From Deltaproteobacteria bacterium (GTDB taxonomy: Bacteria > Myxococcota_A > JAADFL01), in assembly GCA_013152945.1 (NCBI GenBank), contig JAADFL010000006.1, positions 1 through 64,000 of the forward strand: a stretch of 64,000 nt of DNA, written 5' to 3'. The notes below the pieces were generated by a model that ran no database searches, was not told the DNA's origin, and saw nothing but the letters and a program-made list of their open reading frames with translations. A program made the translations under genes and the position numbers. This document shows, in pieces, positions 45,659 through 56,131 of the stretch. Position 1 is the first letter of the stretch, and the number at the start of each line of letters is the position of its first letter.

Positions 45659-46744
45659 ATGTTCGAGAGCCTGGGTAAGGTAGTAGACAGGTACGAAGAA
45701 TTGGGCCGCCTCCTGTCGGATGAGAAGGTCATAAAAGACCGGAAAGAATTCATCAGGCTAAGCCGCGAATATGCCGAGGTCGGCAGGGTGGTTGGAGCAT
45801 ATAACAAGTACAAGAAAACAGAACAGGAACTGGCGGATAGCAAGGAACTCTTGTTGGACAAGGACCCGGAGGTCAGAGAATTGGCCGGCCAGGAAGTGGC
45901 CGAGCTTGAGGCGAGGCTTGAAAGAGAAGAAAATGAACTCAACGAGTTGCTTCTGCCAAAAGATCCAAGGGACGATAAGAACACGTTCATCGAAATCAGG
46001 GCGGGAACCGGCGGCGAGGAAGCAGGACTTTTTGCCGCCGACCTGCTTAGAATGTACGTCAGGTTTGCAGAAAGAAGGAATTGGACGACCGAGATCATAA
46101 GCTCAACCCAAACCGATCTTGGAGGATTCAAGGAAGTCGTCCTCCTGGTCAAGGGAGAACAGGTCTATAGCAGGCTGAAATATGAAGGAGGGGTTCACAG
46201 GGTTCAAAGAGTCCCGGAAACAGAGGCACAGGGAAGAATACATACCAGTGCCGTAACAGTAGCCGTCATGCCCGAAGCCGACGAAGTGGAACTCGACATA
46301 GACGAAAAGGATCTGAAGATAGATGTATTCAGGTCCAGCGGCCCGGGAGGACAATCGGTTAATACAACAGACAGCGCGGTCAGGATCACTCATCTTCCCA
46401 CCAACACGGTTGTGATATGTCAGGACGAAAAATCGCAGCACAAGAATAAGGCAAAGGCCATGAAGGTCTTGAGAGCCAGGCTCATGGACAGGCTCACAAG
46501 GGAGCGGGACAGAGAAATGGCTGAAGAACGTCGCATAATGGTAGGATCCGGTGACAGGAGCGAGCGAATAAGAACCTATAATTTCCCACAGGGGAGGGTA
46601 ACGGATCACAGGATCGGATTGACATTGTACAAACTCGACCAAGTGTTGGACGGTGACCTGGAACCGGTAATCGAGCCCCTGGCGCTCCATTTCAGGGCCA
46701 AGAGCCTGCGTGCGGGTGAATCTGACAATGGCAGGTCTGACTAG
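45659..46744 (+). CDS. prfA: Peptide chain release factor 1
   Basis: 361 residues. The GGQ loop [20 protein letters not shown] that triggers peptide release is intact, preceded by [22 protein letters not shown] and followed by [22 protein letters not shown]. The codon-reading region has [13 protein letters not shown] just upstream. Family length and the prmC neighbour (which methylates the GGQ Gln) support release factor 1 rather than 2. Confidence 0.97.
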   Translation: MFESLGKVVDRYEELGRLLSDEKVIKDRKEFIRLSREYAEVGRVVGAYNKYKKTEQELADSKELLLDKDPEVRELAGQEVAELEARLEREENELNELLLPKDPRDDKNTFIEIRAGTGGEEAGLFAADLLRMYVRFAERRNWTTEIISSTQTDLGGFKEVVLLVKGEQVYSRLKYEGGVHRVQRVPETEAQGRIHTSAVTVAVMPEADEVELDIDEKDLKIDVFRSSGPGGQSVNTTDSAVRITHLPTNTVVICQDEKSQHKNKAKAMKVLRARLMDRLTRERDREMAEERRIMVGSGDRSERIRTYNFPQGRVTDHRIGLTLYKLDQVLDGDLEPVIEPLALHFRAKSLRAGESDNGRSD

Positions 46745-47606
46745 AAGAGCCGGGGATCGGTCCCTCGGCAGGATACTGGGCTTGGCAGCCGAATACCTTG
46801 GTGATAAGGGCTGTCCGTCTTCCCGTTTGGACGCCGAGCTACTGCTCGCGGAAGTCCTCGGGTGCGAAAGGATAGATTTGTACCTTGATCATAACAGGCC
46901 CCTGGAAGAGAGGGAGCTTCAAAAATATCGCGACCTCCTCCAAAAGAGATCTTCAGGACTTCCTGTTGCAAGAATTTTGCAGAAAAAGGGGTTCTGGTCA
47001 CTTGACTTGCTTTTAAACGATTATACTTTGGTTCCAAGGCCGGAAACAGAGATCCTGGTCGAGGCTGCGTTGAAGCGGGCCCAGAGGCTGGACTTGGAGA
47101 AACCACGTATCCTGGAAATCGGAACAGGGGCGGGAGGAGTGGCATTGGCATTGGCCAGGGAACTTCCAGGCGCACGAATGACTGCTACCGATATTCAGGC
47201 CGAGGCCATTGATGCGGCTGTTGAAAATGCATCCCGCAACAAATTGGATGGCAGGGTCGAGTGGCTGGTCGGAGACCTGTATGAACCGGTCCGGGGACGC
47301 CTTTTTGACATGATTATCATGAATCCACCCTACCTGACCACAAAAGAAATACATAATGCTCAAGTCGAAGTCAGGTCGGGTGATGCCAACCTGACCCTGG
47401 ATGGAGGGGAGAACGGAATGGCGGTCATTGAAAGGCTTATCCGTGGATCGGCGGAATCACTGGACCACAAAGGCGGTTTGCTCGTGGAGATGGCATCACA
47501 AAGAGCAGCCGAAACAAGGGAAATTGCGATTTCATCCGGTCTGTCCGTAGAAAAGGTCCATTTGGACCTGGCTGGAAAAGAGAGGGTACTGGAGGCCGCT
47601 GTTTGA
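46728..47606 (+). CDS. prmC: Release factor glutamine methyltransferase PrmC
   Basis: 292 residues from ATG 46728, overlapping the end of prfA by 17 bases (a GTG at 46710 is an alternative start). It methylates the Gln of the GGQ motif in release factors. Motifs: an N-terminal helical domain with [29 protein letters not shown], the SAM loop [16 protein letters not shown] and the catalytic NPPYL. The pairing with prfA is standard. Confidence 0.96.
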   Translation: MAGLTRRAGDRSLGRILGLAAEYLGDKGCPSSRLDAELLLAEVLGCERIDLYLDHNRPLEERELQKYRDLLQKRSSGLPVARILQKKGFWSLDLLLNDYTLVPRPETEILVEAALKRAQRLDLEKPRILEIGTGAGGVALALARELPGARMTATDIQAEAIDAAVENASRNKLDGRVEWLVGDLYEPVRGRLFDMIIMNPPYLTTKEIHNAQVEVRSGDANLTLDGGENGMAVIERLIRGSAESLDHKGGLLVEMASQRAAETREIAISSGLSVEKVHLDLAGKERVLEAAV

Positions 47607-47719
47607 AACGGCATTTAATAAATATGAAATTACATAAACATTTTTTCCCGTTTTTTCGGAATAAGGGTCACTAATAATAGGAAGAGGTTTATAAAGGGCA
47701 TGTTGGGCTTCAGGTAAAA

Positions 47720-49513
47720 ATGGGCGGCAGGATACCCGATACTGTTGTTGCAGAAGTCAGAGATCGCACTGATATCGTGTCAGTAGTACAGAGATTCGTG
47801 TCATTGAAGCGTTCCGGCCGGAACTATACAGGATTGTGCCCGTTTCATGCCGACAAGGATCCTTCGTTTACGGTCAGTCCGGAACGCCAGATATTCCATT
47901 GCTTCGGATGTGGAAAGAGTGGAGATGTCTTCAGGTTCATCATGGAAATACAGGGGCGAACCTTTCCAGAGGCGGTCAGGGACTTGGCCGATGAAGCAGG
48001 AGTGAAAATTCCGGAGACCGGTTACGTTCTTTCCAAGACCGACAAGGATAAACGGGCAAAATTTCTTGCGATAAACGAGCTGGCGGCAAGTTTCTACCAA
48101 AGAGAACTACGGGCCGGCACAGGCCATACCGGAATGACATACCTCCAATCGAGAGGACTGGATAATGAAACTATAGAAAAATTCAGGCTGGGTTTTGCGC
48201 CTGACGGATGGCAGGGACTTACGGATCATTTGAGACAAAAAGGGTTGCCCCTGCCCCTGGCGGCGGAGCTTGGTTTGCTGGCCCGGGGTGCGAGGGGTTA
48301 TTATGATGTCTTCCGAAACAGGCTGATGTTTCCTATCATGAGCAGGAAAGGAGAAGTCATAGCTTTCGGCGGAAGAGCGCTGGGCACAGAACAAAAAGGA
48401 CCGAAATACCTGAATTCGCCCGGTTCGTCGATTTACCACAAGGCATCCGTCCTGTACGGTCTTTCACAGGCCGCACCTGCCATAGCAAGGAATGGCTCGG
48501 CCGTCATTGTGGAGGGATATTTTGATTTACTGTCCCTTGTTTCGAACGGCTTTGAACACATAGTGGCTCCGTGTGGAACCGCTCTAACGACACAACAATT
48601 ATATACGCTCGCCAGGTTGACCAGAAAGATCTATGCGGTTTTCGATGGAGACCAGGCAGGTTTCAAAGCTGTTGAAAGGGGTGCTCCATTGATGTTGAAG
48701 GCAGGCCTTGCCCCAAAGGCCGTGTTCCTGCCGGAGAACATGGACCCGGATGATTTTGTCAGGGAAAAGGGAGCAGATGCCTTTTCAAGGCTCCTGGAGG
48801 AGGCACCACCCATCGTGGACGCCTTGATAAACCGGGTTGTTGAAGTCTCCGGGCCGTCCATTTCCGGGCGTGCCGCAGCGGCAAAGAGGCTATCGCCCGT
48901 TTTATCGGCTATTACCGACCCGGTCGAACGGGACATGTACATCCAAAGGCTGGCCGAAACCATTGGAACGGGAAAAGAGGCTGTACTCGCGGGCATGCTC
49001 GGCAATACAAGGTCACAAGGCGGGCCGCCCAAAAATCTACAGGATGAATTTCCCGGTTCACGGCAGGAGAACCTATTGATCAAGCTCCTTGCATTCCACC
49101 CGGAATTAATCCAAACAGCGCTTGATATCGGTGCAAAGAATCTGGTCAAGGGCCGGGATGCGGCCCTTTTCCTGGATGCGGCCTCAAGGGGCGAGAGATC
49201 GGCCGCCGGTCTGCTCGGGGCACTCGACAACGAAGCCACAAGACATGACATCGGTGCTGACATGGTCCTCGGTAGGGATCCTGCCGGGCCTTACCCGGAG
49301 AAAACCCTGGTTGAGTGCCTCGACATGATGAGAAAAAAAAACCAGAAGGACAAAAGGCGCAAGATTTTACAGGCTTTGTCCAAAGGAGGCACCGAGGAAG
49401 ACCTGAAGCGTTTCCAGGAAATGGTGCGAAGCGAAAGAGAAGACGGTTCCACGGCTATCAGTGCCGTGGGCACGGAAAAATCAGCATCCGGCGAGGTTGA
49501 AAATGGCGAATGA
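47720..49513 (+). CDS. dnaG: DNA primase DnaG
   Basis: 597 residues. It makes RNA primers for replication. An N-terminal CHC2 zinc ribbon ([24 protein letters not shown]) precedes the catalytic core ([12 protein letters not shown]-like region, AFGGRAL, PKYLNSP) and the TOPRIM domain with IVEGYFDLL and VFDGDQAG. The C-terminal helicase-binding region is present but divergent. The gene overlaps rpoD by 11 bases. Confidence 0.97.
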   Translation: MGGRIPDTVVAEVRDRTDIVSVVQRFVSLKRSGRNYTGLCPFHADKDPSFTVSPERQIFHCFGCGKSGDVFRFIMEIQGRTFPEAVRDLADEAGVKIPETGYVLSKTDKDKRAKFLAINELAASFYQRELRAGTGHTGMTYLQSRGLDNETIEKFRLGFAPDGWQGLTDHLRQKGLPLPLAAELGLLARGARGYYDVFRNRLMFPIMSRKGEVIAFGGRALGTEQKGPKYLNSPGSSIYHKASVLYGLSQAAPAIARNGSAVIVEGYFDLLSLVSNGFEHIVAPCGTALTTQQLYTLARLTRKIYAVFDGDQAGFKAVERGAPLMLKAGLAPKAVFLPENMDPDDFVREKGADAFSRLLEEAPPIVDALINRVVEVSGPSISGRAAAAKRLSPVLSAITDPVERDMYIQRLAETIGTGKEAVLAGMLGNTRSQGGPPKNLQDEFPGSRQENLLIKLLAFHPELIQTALDIGAKNLVKGRDAALFLDAASRGERSAAGLLGALDNEATRHDIGADMVLGRDPAGPYPEKTLVECLDMMRKKNQKDKRRKILQALSKGGTEEDLKRFQEMVRSEREDGSTAISAVGTEKSASGEVENGE

Positions 49514-51257
49514 CATGAGCAGAAAGGAAGTCAAGAAACTGGTTGATCAGGGAAAGAGACAGGGATACCTGACATACGATGAAATAAACGAGGCCCTTCC
49601 CCCTGACATGGTCAGTTCCGAACAGATCGAAAACGTTATGGGAATGCTGGAAGATCTTGGTATCGACGTTGTGGACGACGCATCCAAGGTATCGGCGAAG
49701 ATAAGGGCAAAGGTGGCGAAGGCAAAGGGTTCAAACGACGAGTCGGAGCCTGAAGTATTCGTCAAGAGTAGCGATCCCGTAAGGCTCTACCTACGAAAAA
49801 TGGGTTCTGTCAGCCTCCTGACCCGCGAAGGGGAAGTTGAGATCGCGAAGAGAATCGAGGAAGGCGAACTCAAGGTAATGGATGCCGTTCTGTCTTCACC
49901 AATGGCAATAGGTGAAATTATCGGCCTGGCCGACAAACTTAGAGAAGGAGCGCTGAGAGCCAGAGACGTGGTCAAAAACACGGATGATGATGACGACGAT
50001 GAAATTGCGCCGGATGAGGCAGCAAAGCGTGAACGTATCATCGAGCTGATAATGAAAATTAAAAAAACAGAACAACTCATGCGAAAAGCCGAACAAAGGA
50101 TGAAAGACAAGAACCTTTCGGAAAGCAGGAGAAAAGCTGCGGCAAGGCAGACCGAGAAATACCGCCAGACGCTGAAGGAGGCACTGTACGAACTTCGTTT
50201 GAGCAAAAAGCAGATAACCAGAATCGTCAATCGGCTGAAGGCCCTGGTCATGCGTGTCGAGTCATGTGAATATGAGATATTTGTGTGCGAACAACAGGTC
50301 GGTATGAGTGCAAAAGAATTCAGGCAAGCCCTGAGGGACATCAAGAAGAGTCCTAAAAAAAAGAAAAAAATCTTACGAAAAATTGGCCTGTCCGAAGATG
50401 CAGTACAGGAGATTGACCGCGCCATCAAGAACTCGCGCGCAAAAATCAAGAGAGTGGAACGGGAAGCAGGGGTAAAAATAGACAACCTCAGACACACGTA
50501 CGAACAAATTCAGGAAGGTGAAAGACAGGCCGAACTGGCCAAGGGAGAACTGGTCGAAGCCAACTTGAGACTGGTTGTTTCCATTGCCAAAAAATATACC
50601 AACAGGGGTTTGCAGTTTCTGGACTTGATCCAGGAAGGTAACATAGGACTTATGAAGGCTGTGGATAAATTCGAGTACAGGCGGGGGTACAAGTTTTCCA
50701 CATATGCCACCTGGTGGATAAGACAGGCCATTACCCGGGCCATTGCCGACCAGGCGCGGACGATCAGGATACCAGTTCATATGATAGAGACGATAAACAA
50801 ACTGATCAGGACCAGCCGCTATCTCGTTCAGGAGTTGGGCAGGGAGCCAAACCCTGACGAGATAGCCGAAAAGATGGAACTGCCTCTGGATAAAGTACGT
50901 AAGGTATTGAAGATAGCAAAGGAACCAATCTCCCTTGAAACTCCGATCGGCGAGGAAGAAGACTCCCACCTGGGTGACTTCATTGAAGACAAGCAAACCG
51001 TATCGCCGTCGCAGGCCGTCATCAACATGAACCTTTCAGAGCAGACCAGGAAGGTGCTCGGAACACTCACTCCAAGGGAGGAGAAGGTCTTGAGGATGCG
51101 CTTCGGTATCGGTGAAAAGTCAGACCATACCCTGGAAGAGGTTGGCCAGGATTTCGAGGTCACCAGGGAGCGCATCAGGCAAATCGAGGCCAAGGCATTA
51201 AGGAAGTTGAGACATCCTTCGAGGAGTAAGAAACTCAAATCTTTTGTAGATACCTAG
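49503..51257 (+). CDS. rpoD: RNA polymerase primary sigma factor RpoD
   Basis: 584 residues from ATG 49503. Region 1.1 ([23 protein letters not shown]), region 1.2 ([21 protein letters not shown]), a charged non-conserved insert of about 200 residues with a run of Asp, region 2 ([43 protein letters not shown]), region 3 and region 4.2 ([24 protein letters not shown]). Regions 2.4 and 4.2 predict recognition of TTGACA/TATAAT sites, fitting the promoters at 8581 and 35907. It is co-transcribed with dnaG. Confidence 0.97.
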   Translation: MANDMSRKEVKKLVDQGKRQGYLTYDEINEALPPDMVSSEQIENVMGMLEDLGIDVVDDASKVSAKIRAKVAKAKGSNDESEPEVFVKSSDPVRLYLRKMGSVSLLTREGEVEIAKRIEEGELKVMDAVLSSPMAIGEIIGLADKLREGALRARDVVKNTDDDDDDEIAPDEAAKRERIIELIMKIKKTEQLMRKAEQRMKDKNLSESRRKAAARQTEKYRQTLKEALYELRLSKKQITRIVNRLKALVMRVESCEYEIFVCEQQVGMSAKEFRQALRDIKKSPKKKKKILRKIGLSEDAVQEIDRAIKNSRAKIKRVEREAGVKIDNLRHTYEQIQEGERQAELAKGELVEANLRLVVSIAKKYTNRGLQFLDLIQEGNIGLMKAVDKFEYRRGYKFSTYATWWIRQAITRAIADQARTIRIPVHMIETINKLIRTSRYLVQELGREPNPDEIAEKMELPLDKVRKVLKIAKEPISLETPIGEEEDSHLGDFIEDKQTVSPSQAVINMNLSEQTRKVLGTLTPREEKVLRMRFGIGEKSDHTLEEVGQDFEVTRERIRQIEAKALRKLRHPSRSKKLKSFVDT

Positions 51258-51502
51258 ATCCTTTTCCCGAAGCAAAGTCATTTGCGAGTTTTTTTTCATC
51301 CCATCAAGCAACTGATGCTTCCGGTGAAGCATAACGGTCAGAATCGTTACCGATGCTATAATCCGTAATTCCAATCGGGCCAAGGCCTTGATTATCGTTA
51401 ATGACAAATCATGCACAAGAAACAAATTTTGCCTTGCCTTTATATCGTGAAACTAATAGACTCTCTTTCTTTGAAAAGGGGCGGCATTATGCTGTCCCGG
51501 TA

Positions 51503-51575
51503 GGGCCCATAGCTCAGCTGGTAGAGCTACCGGCTCATAACCGGTCGGTCGTAGGTTCGAGTCCTGCTGGGCCCA
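51503..51575 (+). tRNA. tRNA-Met (anticodon CAT)
   Basis: The cloverleaf folds fully: acceptor GGGCCCA/TGGGCCC, D stem GCTC/GAGC, anticodon stem ACCGG/CCGGT with loop CTCATAA (CAT at 51536-51538), T stem GTAGG/CCTGC with loop TTCGAGT. The genome gives CC after the discriminator A but no encoded CCA end. It is of the elongator type; a CAT tRNA for isoleucine AUA codons cannot be excluded by eye. It sits downstream of rpoD. Confidence 0.93.
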
Positions 51576-51782
51576 CCCTCCATAGACTGCAAGGAGGAAG
51601 ATGCCGGGTCCATTACGAGAAACTGCTATTAATTACGCCGTAAATCGGACGAGGGCACGGTCTTGGCGCTATCCATCGCTTGTTATGAGCAATGCGGAAA
51701 TATCGTTGTTTTTCAAAGGAAATATAATATATTTTTTTCTATCCGGAAAAGGGTTCAACCCGGATGTTGAGGAGGGTTTGCC

Positions 51783-52571
51783 TTGCTAGAGCACTTGCGA
51801 AACTTGGTGAATTTGCAGGAGGTAGATGCGAAAATCCATCGTCTGAAAAAGGAGAGACAAGAGATTCCGGAAAAATTGAATGACTTGGAAAAAGAACTTG
51901 AAAAGGCGAACCTTGGGTACACTGAACAAAAAGCCAGGCTGATTGAAGTGCAGAGAGATCACAAGATAAAGGAACAAGCTCTTGATGATGAAGAGGAAAA
52001 CCTCAAGAAGTGGCAAAAACGTTTACTTGAAATAAAAAATACAAGGGAATACGTGGCCCTCCAGCGGGAAATTGAATCCCAAAAACGCTCGAACAGCCAA
52101 CGCGAGGAAGAAATTCTACTCATGCTCGAGGAAATTGAGGTGCTGGGCAAAAACGTGGCCCTCCTGGAAGAATCCTACAAAGAGCTTGAAAAAAAACGGG
52201 ATAGTGAAAAGGCCGCAGTGGAACAAAAGATCATCGAAATCGATAAAGAAGTGCAGAGGCTGGATAAGGAAAGACGGGAACGACTTAGCAAGGTTGAGCC
52301 TGAATTGCTGGCCAAGTACGAGCATATCAGGGACAGGAGAGCAGGTATCGGTGTGGCTCTTGTAAGGGATGGACATTGCCTGGCATGCATGATGGGTCTC
52401 CCTCCCCAGCTCTATAACGAACTAATGCGCTACGATGCGGTTCATACTTGTCCGAGCTGCGGTCGAATACTTGTATGGGAGGGTAAGGGGAAAACCGCAA
52501 TACATCTACAGGACCAAACCGCCAAGGGCTTGGAAGAAAACGTGGAGAAAAACGATGACAAATCCAATTAG
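51783..52571 (+). CDS. COG1579 coiled-coil zinc-ribbon protein
   Basis: 262 residues from a TTG at 51783 with GGAGGG before it. Residues about 5-180 form a long coiled coil (LVNLQEVDAKIHRLKKERQE at its start). The C-terminus has a zinc ribbon, HCLACMMGLPPQ and HTCPSCGRILVW, with four Cys ligands. The CMMG form of the first half is typical. COG1579 proteins are widespread, often near nucleic-acid genes, and have no settled function. The last 17 bases overlap the next gene. Confidence 0.88.
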   Translation: MLEHLRNLVNLQEVDAKIHRLKKERQEIPEKLNDLEKELEKANLGYTEQKARLIEVQRDHKIKEQALDDEEENLKKWQKRLLEIKNTREYVALQREIESQKRSNSQREEEILLMLEEIEVLGKNVALLEESYKELEKKRDSEKAAVEQKIIEIDKEVQRLDKERRERLSKVEPELLAKYEHIRDRRAGIGVALVRDGHCLACMMGLPPQLYNELMRYDAVHTCPSCGRILVWEGKGKTAIHLQDQTAKGLEENVEKNDDKSN

Positions 52572-53685
52572 TTTCAAAATCACAGTGTCACTGGCTGCAG
52601 GGGTAATGCTCTCAATCGGATGTGCGGGGCAACAGACAAAAAGTAATGCCGAATCCTCTGCCGGCAGAGAAGCTGCTGAAAATCAGTCTGTTGCAAAACA
52701 GTCCGGTGCTAATGTGGGGCAGGAACAAGAAAACAAGCAGGGAGCGGCAAAATCAGCCTGGAAGACTCCCAGCGGATGGTACTACAAAGAGTCATTCGGC
52801 AAAGGTAATTTCGTACACATGCCGGTCTGCGTGGCTGCGGACCAAGACAGGGTTATAGTGCTCGACTCGACGGGCGCACATACGGATAAAAACACCCAGG
52901 TCTTGATTTTTGACAACAACATGAAGCTCCAGGCCAAAGTAGAGGTGCCCCTCGGAACCGGCGAGGCAAGACCCCATGGTCTTGCAATAGCTCCGGACGG
53001 AACCATATACCTTGGAATAGATTCAATGGATGGAGACAACCAAGTGGCAGGCTTGGCCAAGGTTGTGAGTTCAGGACAAAACTACACTTATGAATACCTC
53101 GGGCAGGTCGACCGGGCGGTTGCAGAATATGGCATAGCAACGGATGAGAATGGAAAGGTATATCTTACGGACGCAGGCACCAATCGAATAATCACGGACG
53201 CCCTGGGTGTGGCTTCCAGCTTCAAGGGACCCGGGGACACCGAAGACTATCCAACCAGAGGGCTGGCCGTCGAGCCTGGTTCGCGTACACTATTGACTCA
53301 CACCATGAAAGGAGGCACCTTCAAGCTGGTCCGTTACTCAATCAATGGAAAGCTGCTTAAAGAGATGGCCATCTCAAAAGTGGCTGAGCGCCTGCCATGG
53401 TACTATGACGAGATAGACGTAGCCCCGGATGGCAGGATCTTTGTTACGGACTATGGAAACAGAAAAGTTCTTGTGCTGGGAAAAGATGGCGGCTTGGAAG
53501 CATCCCTGACATGCGATTCGTGCAGGGGACCGGTGAGTAGCGGTAGCGCCGAACGGCAGGATATACGTAGCCGACTTTCGGAGCAAGGAGATCCACGTTT
53601 TCGAACCCATGTATTGACCAGGAATCACCCCGCACCGCAAGTTACACGTTCCCTCTCACCCATCCACTCCCCCCAACCAAGTTGA
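52555..53685 (+). CDS. NHL/beta-propeller lipoprotein with frameshifted C-terminus
   Basis: 376 residues from ATG 52555, overlapping the COG1579 gene. The lipobox is LSIGC at about residue 23, followed by a Gln/Ala/Asn-rich linker. The rest holds NHL-like blades (GLAIAPDGTIYLGID, GIATDENGKVYLTDAG, EIDVAPDGRIFVTDYGNRKV). From about 53536 the frame loses its pattern and ends in Arg/Ser/Pro-rich sequence. Dropping one base (A at 53536) restores VAVAPNGRIYVADFRSKEI and a stop at 53617, completing the last blade. The gene is therefore frameshifted, by error or mutation. The role is unknown; such propellers bind proteins or RNA. Confidence 0.75.
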   Translation: MTNPISFKITVSLAAGVMLSIGCAGQQTKSNAESSAGREAAENQSVAKQSGANVGQEQENKQGAAKSAWKTPSGWYYKESFGKGNFVHMPVCVAADQDRVIVLDSTGAHTDKNTQVLIFDNNMKLQAKVEVPLGTGEARPHGLAIAPDGTIYLGIDSMDGDNQVAGLAKVVSSGQNYTYEYLGQVDRAVAEYGIATDENGKVYLTDAGTNRIITDALGVASSFKGPGDTEDYPTRGLAVEPGSRTLLTHTMKGGTFKLVRYSINGKLLKEMAISKVAERLPWYYDEIDVAPDGRIFVTDYGNRKVLVLGKDGGLEASLTCDSCRGPVSSGSAERQDIRSRLSEQGDPRFRTHVLTRNHPAPQVTRSLSPIHSPQPS

Positions 53686-54096
53686 TTTTTCATGTTTCAC
53701 TTTCTAAAGGCCAAATTAAGGCATGGCATGCATGTAATAACCTGCAAAGGGGTTTATCTTTTTTATTTGGATGACAGGTTTTCGGCACCAGGTATGGCAA
53801 ACAGAACATGTGAAACCTCAAAAAACAGGAGATGTACACTCCTTGGCCTTTGATAGGTACAAGAGCCGGTGTTCATTTCATAAGGGCAAGGACAGTATGC
53901 TTCCTCGAGGTTATTATGCCCTTTCTTAGGTGTCCACAAAATCGGGGCAGAGCCACTTATTTTTATTGCCGGGTTGTTGTCAGGAAAAAGAACGGTATTA
54001 TTCCGGCTCCAATTCTGTGCAATGTTACTACTTGACAGGTAATGGCCTGGCATAGGAAAAGAACTCCTGTTGACTGTCATAAATAGGAGGGCTTCG
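53686..54096. other. Intergenic stretch with a partial repeat end
   Basis: No gene is supported; the open frames here look random. Around 53670-53700 the sequence CCAACCAAGTTGATTTTTCATG resembles the outer end of the dispersed repeat, so a solo or decayed end is possible. The final 20 bases carry AGGAGGG for the next gene. Confidence 0.45.
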
Positions 54097-55005
54097 ATGT
54101 TTCTCTTTAGAAATATGAAATCAGCAGCGCTGTTTGGGTGGGCTGTTGCATGGTTCTGTATTGTTGCAACAGGCTGCGAGAATTCTAATTGTACGAAATA
54201 CAATCAGGGCCCGGATTGTGATGTTGATACCGATACCGATACCGACACAGATACCGACACGGACACCGACACGGACACGGACACGGATACAGGCCTGCAA
54301 TGTTTGGAAGACTCGGTTGATTGCGGCCAAGACGAGGAGAACGTTTTCGGTGTATGTGTAAAGAATTCGACTGTTGCACTAAAGGGCGGAACCGTTTCGC
54401 TCGGAGAGAACGGGACAAAATCGGCCCAAGTGCCTGACTTCAAAATAGACAGGACCCTTGTAACCAATGAAATGTACCTTGCCTGCGTAGCCTGCAAGAA
54501 GTGCACAAGACCCAAATACGACGGATCGTTTACCGGCAGGGAACCGTACTTCGGTAATAAGGAATTTTCAAACTACCCGGTGATATACGTGAATTGGAGC
54601 CAGGCAAGAGAGTTTTGTCAGGCAAGGGGTATGGATCTTCCCACAGAGGCACAATGGGAGTACGCGGCCCGCGGTGAGGAGGCGCGAAAATACCCGTGGG
54701 GCAGTGACGATCCAACACGGTCTCTTGCAAACTACAATTACAACATCGGCGATACCAGTGAAGTGGATCACTACGCCAAGGGCGTTACTCCTGATGGTGT
54801 TTTCGACATGGCAGGCAATGTCTGGGAGTGGACCCTGGACGGTTTCTCCGAGAACTATGCACCTGACGACAAGCAGGAGATCAAGGTTATAAAGGGTGGC
54901 TCGTTCGGCTCCAGTGCTGACGAATTGCCATCGTACATAAGGCAAAGCGAGCACATGGAGAGTTCCATGTCCACCATCGGCTTTAGGTGCGTTGCAGCAA
55001 ATTAG
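54097..55005 (+). CDS. Formylglycine-enzyme-like (SUMF1) domain lipoprotein with (DT)n linker
   Basis: 302 residues from ATG 54097 with AGGAGGG upstream. The lipobox is VATGC near residue 27; then 22 or so residues of Asp-Thr, then Cys-rich linker, then the FGE-sulfatase domain: TLVTNEMYLACVAC, YPVIYVNWSQAREFCQARGMDLPTEAQWEYAARG, YPWGS, VFDMAGNVWEWT and GGSFGSS with IGFRCV. In true formylglycine-generating enzymes two active-site Cys occur near the GG[SA]W/RCAR region; here only one is evident, so this may be a binding rather than catalytic version. The next gene follows by 10 bases. Confidence 0.85.
   Translation: MFLFRNMKSAALFGWAVAWFCIVATGCENSNCTKYNQGPDCDVDTDTDTDTDTDTDTDTDTDTDTGLQCLEDSVDCGQDEENVFGVCVKNSTVALKGGTVSLGENGTKSAQVPDFKIDRTLVTNEMYLACVACKKCTRPKYDGSFTGREPYFGNKEFSNYPVIYVNWSQAREFCQARGMDLPTEAQWEYAARGEEARKYPWGSDDPTRSLANYNYNIGDTSEVDHYAKGVTPDGVFDMAGNVWEWTLDGFSENYAPDDKQEIKVIKGGSFGSSADELPSYIRQSEHMESSMSTIGFRCVAAN
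54226..54291 (+). repeat. (GAYACN)n tract in the SUMF1-type lipoprotein
   Basis: Eleven hexamers of nearly pure Asp-Thr, between lipobox and folded domain. The shortest of the substantial tracts. Confidence 0.85.
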
Positions 55006-55015
55006 GGGTGAAGTC

Positions 55016-55918
55016 ATGGATATAACGAGAAGAGATGCATTGAGAATGACAGGGGCTGCCGCTGCTGCGGCAGGTGTCGGCGTTATTTCGCCCAAGTTAT
55101 CGGCCCGGGTCGATGGCGGTCTTCCTTTGCCGACTCCGGCAAAGACGAGGGAAAGAGTGTGGAAGAATGACGGCCGGTATTTCGTACAGGACACGGTGGA
55201 TGTATCAGAACTGGACAAGGGCGTAATAAGGGCCAGAGTGGACGGCAAGTGGCGTGGATTTGCAATCCGCGAATTGAACAATGATTTCGTAAACTGGAAC
55301 ATGAACAAGCGCATAGAAATGATGGACAACATGATGTCCCAAAATTTCGGTATATACAACGATGCCCACAATGCGGCAGTGGCGACTTACGGCGCATACC
55401 GGGGAGACAGTGCATTCAGCATAAACGTTGCTTACAAGGGTATTGGATGGATCCCGACCCCGGATCACATGGACGAGAAAATCAAGGAATACGAAGATAA
55501 CGCCGGCGCATCCATGCCGGACAAGATGAGTATAATCAAGTCCGGTTACATCAAGAAAGAAATCTGGCGAAAGAATGTAATAGGAAGCCTGGAACTCTAC
55601 ACCACCAAAAACTACGAGACTCACTCATTCCTGAACCAGGTGACCAACCCGGTGTCTTCCATAGTCTTTCTCGATTCACCTCCGTCATTCAAGGTGCAGA
55701 CCATAGCCAGGTTGATGCATCCTGAAGATCCCAACCTCACTGAAGACGAAAAGAGCATGGTCAAGTGGATAAACTATGCACACCAGTTCTTTCACGGGAA
55801 TCCTCCCCTAATGGTCGGTTTCATTGCCGTGGCCTACTATGTGGTGGAACAGTTCGATAATTCACCCTGGGGCTCCACAGACGATGCAGGAGGCCACAGG
55901 GTAGTGCCGAACATGTAA
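55016..55918 (+). CDS. Tat-exported protein of unknown function
   Basis: 300 residues from ATG 55016. It starts MDITRRDALRMTGAAAAAAG, a twin-arginine signal ending near LSARV, so it is exported folded, often with a cofactor. The mature part has no family I recognise; it is rich in Asn, Met and aromatic residues and contains ELNNDFVNWNMNKRIEMMDN and MVKWINYAHQFFHGNPPLM. The Tat route and His/Met content would suit a metal or heme protein, but no binding motif such as CxxCH is present. It lies 10 bases after the SUMF1-type gene and is probably co-transcribed. Confidence 0.7.
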   Translation: MDITRRDALRMTGAAAAAAGVGVISPKLSARVDGGLPLPTPAKTRERVWKNDGRYFVQDTVDVSELDKGVIRARVDGKWRGFAIRELNNDFVNWNMNKRIEMMDNMMSQNFGIYNDAHNAAVATYGAYRGDSAFSINVAYKGIGWIPTPDHMDEKIKEYEDNAGASMPDKMSIIKSGYIKKEIWRKNVIGSLELYTTKNYETHSFLNQVTNPVSSIVFLDSPPSFKVQTIARLMHPEDPNLTEDEKSMVKWINYAHQFFHGNPPLMVGFIAVAYYVVEQFDNSPWGSTDDAGGHRVVPNM

Positions 55919-56131
55919 GAGTTGTGAGCAGTATGAACCTGTCATCCGCCCGGTCTTTGCTTGGCTGCTGAATGTAAGCAAAGCCATGTTTGAATTGTGT
56001 GACTCAACAAGGCATACAGTGATGGAATGGATGGCCCCCTTAAAGCTTTGTTGACGCCTTACCCAAATATGCTGTTGAATCATGAAAAAATTAGAGCTAA
56101 ATTTAAGATCATTGCCATCGTGGAGGTCAAC

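Noticed and set aside
48631-49263. Long minus-strand frame inside dnaG
   Set aside because: Ser/Ala-rich shadow of the primase coding strand.
51577-51597. CCTCC-GGAGG hairpin after the tRNA as a terminator
   Set aside because: The stem is only five pairs and no T-run follows.
53763-54203. Minus-strand frame of 146 codons
   Set aside because: It overlaps the start of a well-supported plus-strand lipoprotein, lacks a ribosome site and shows no domain.
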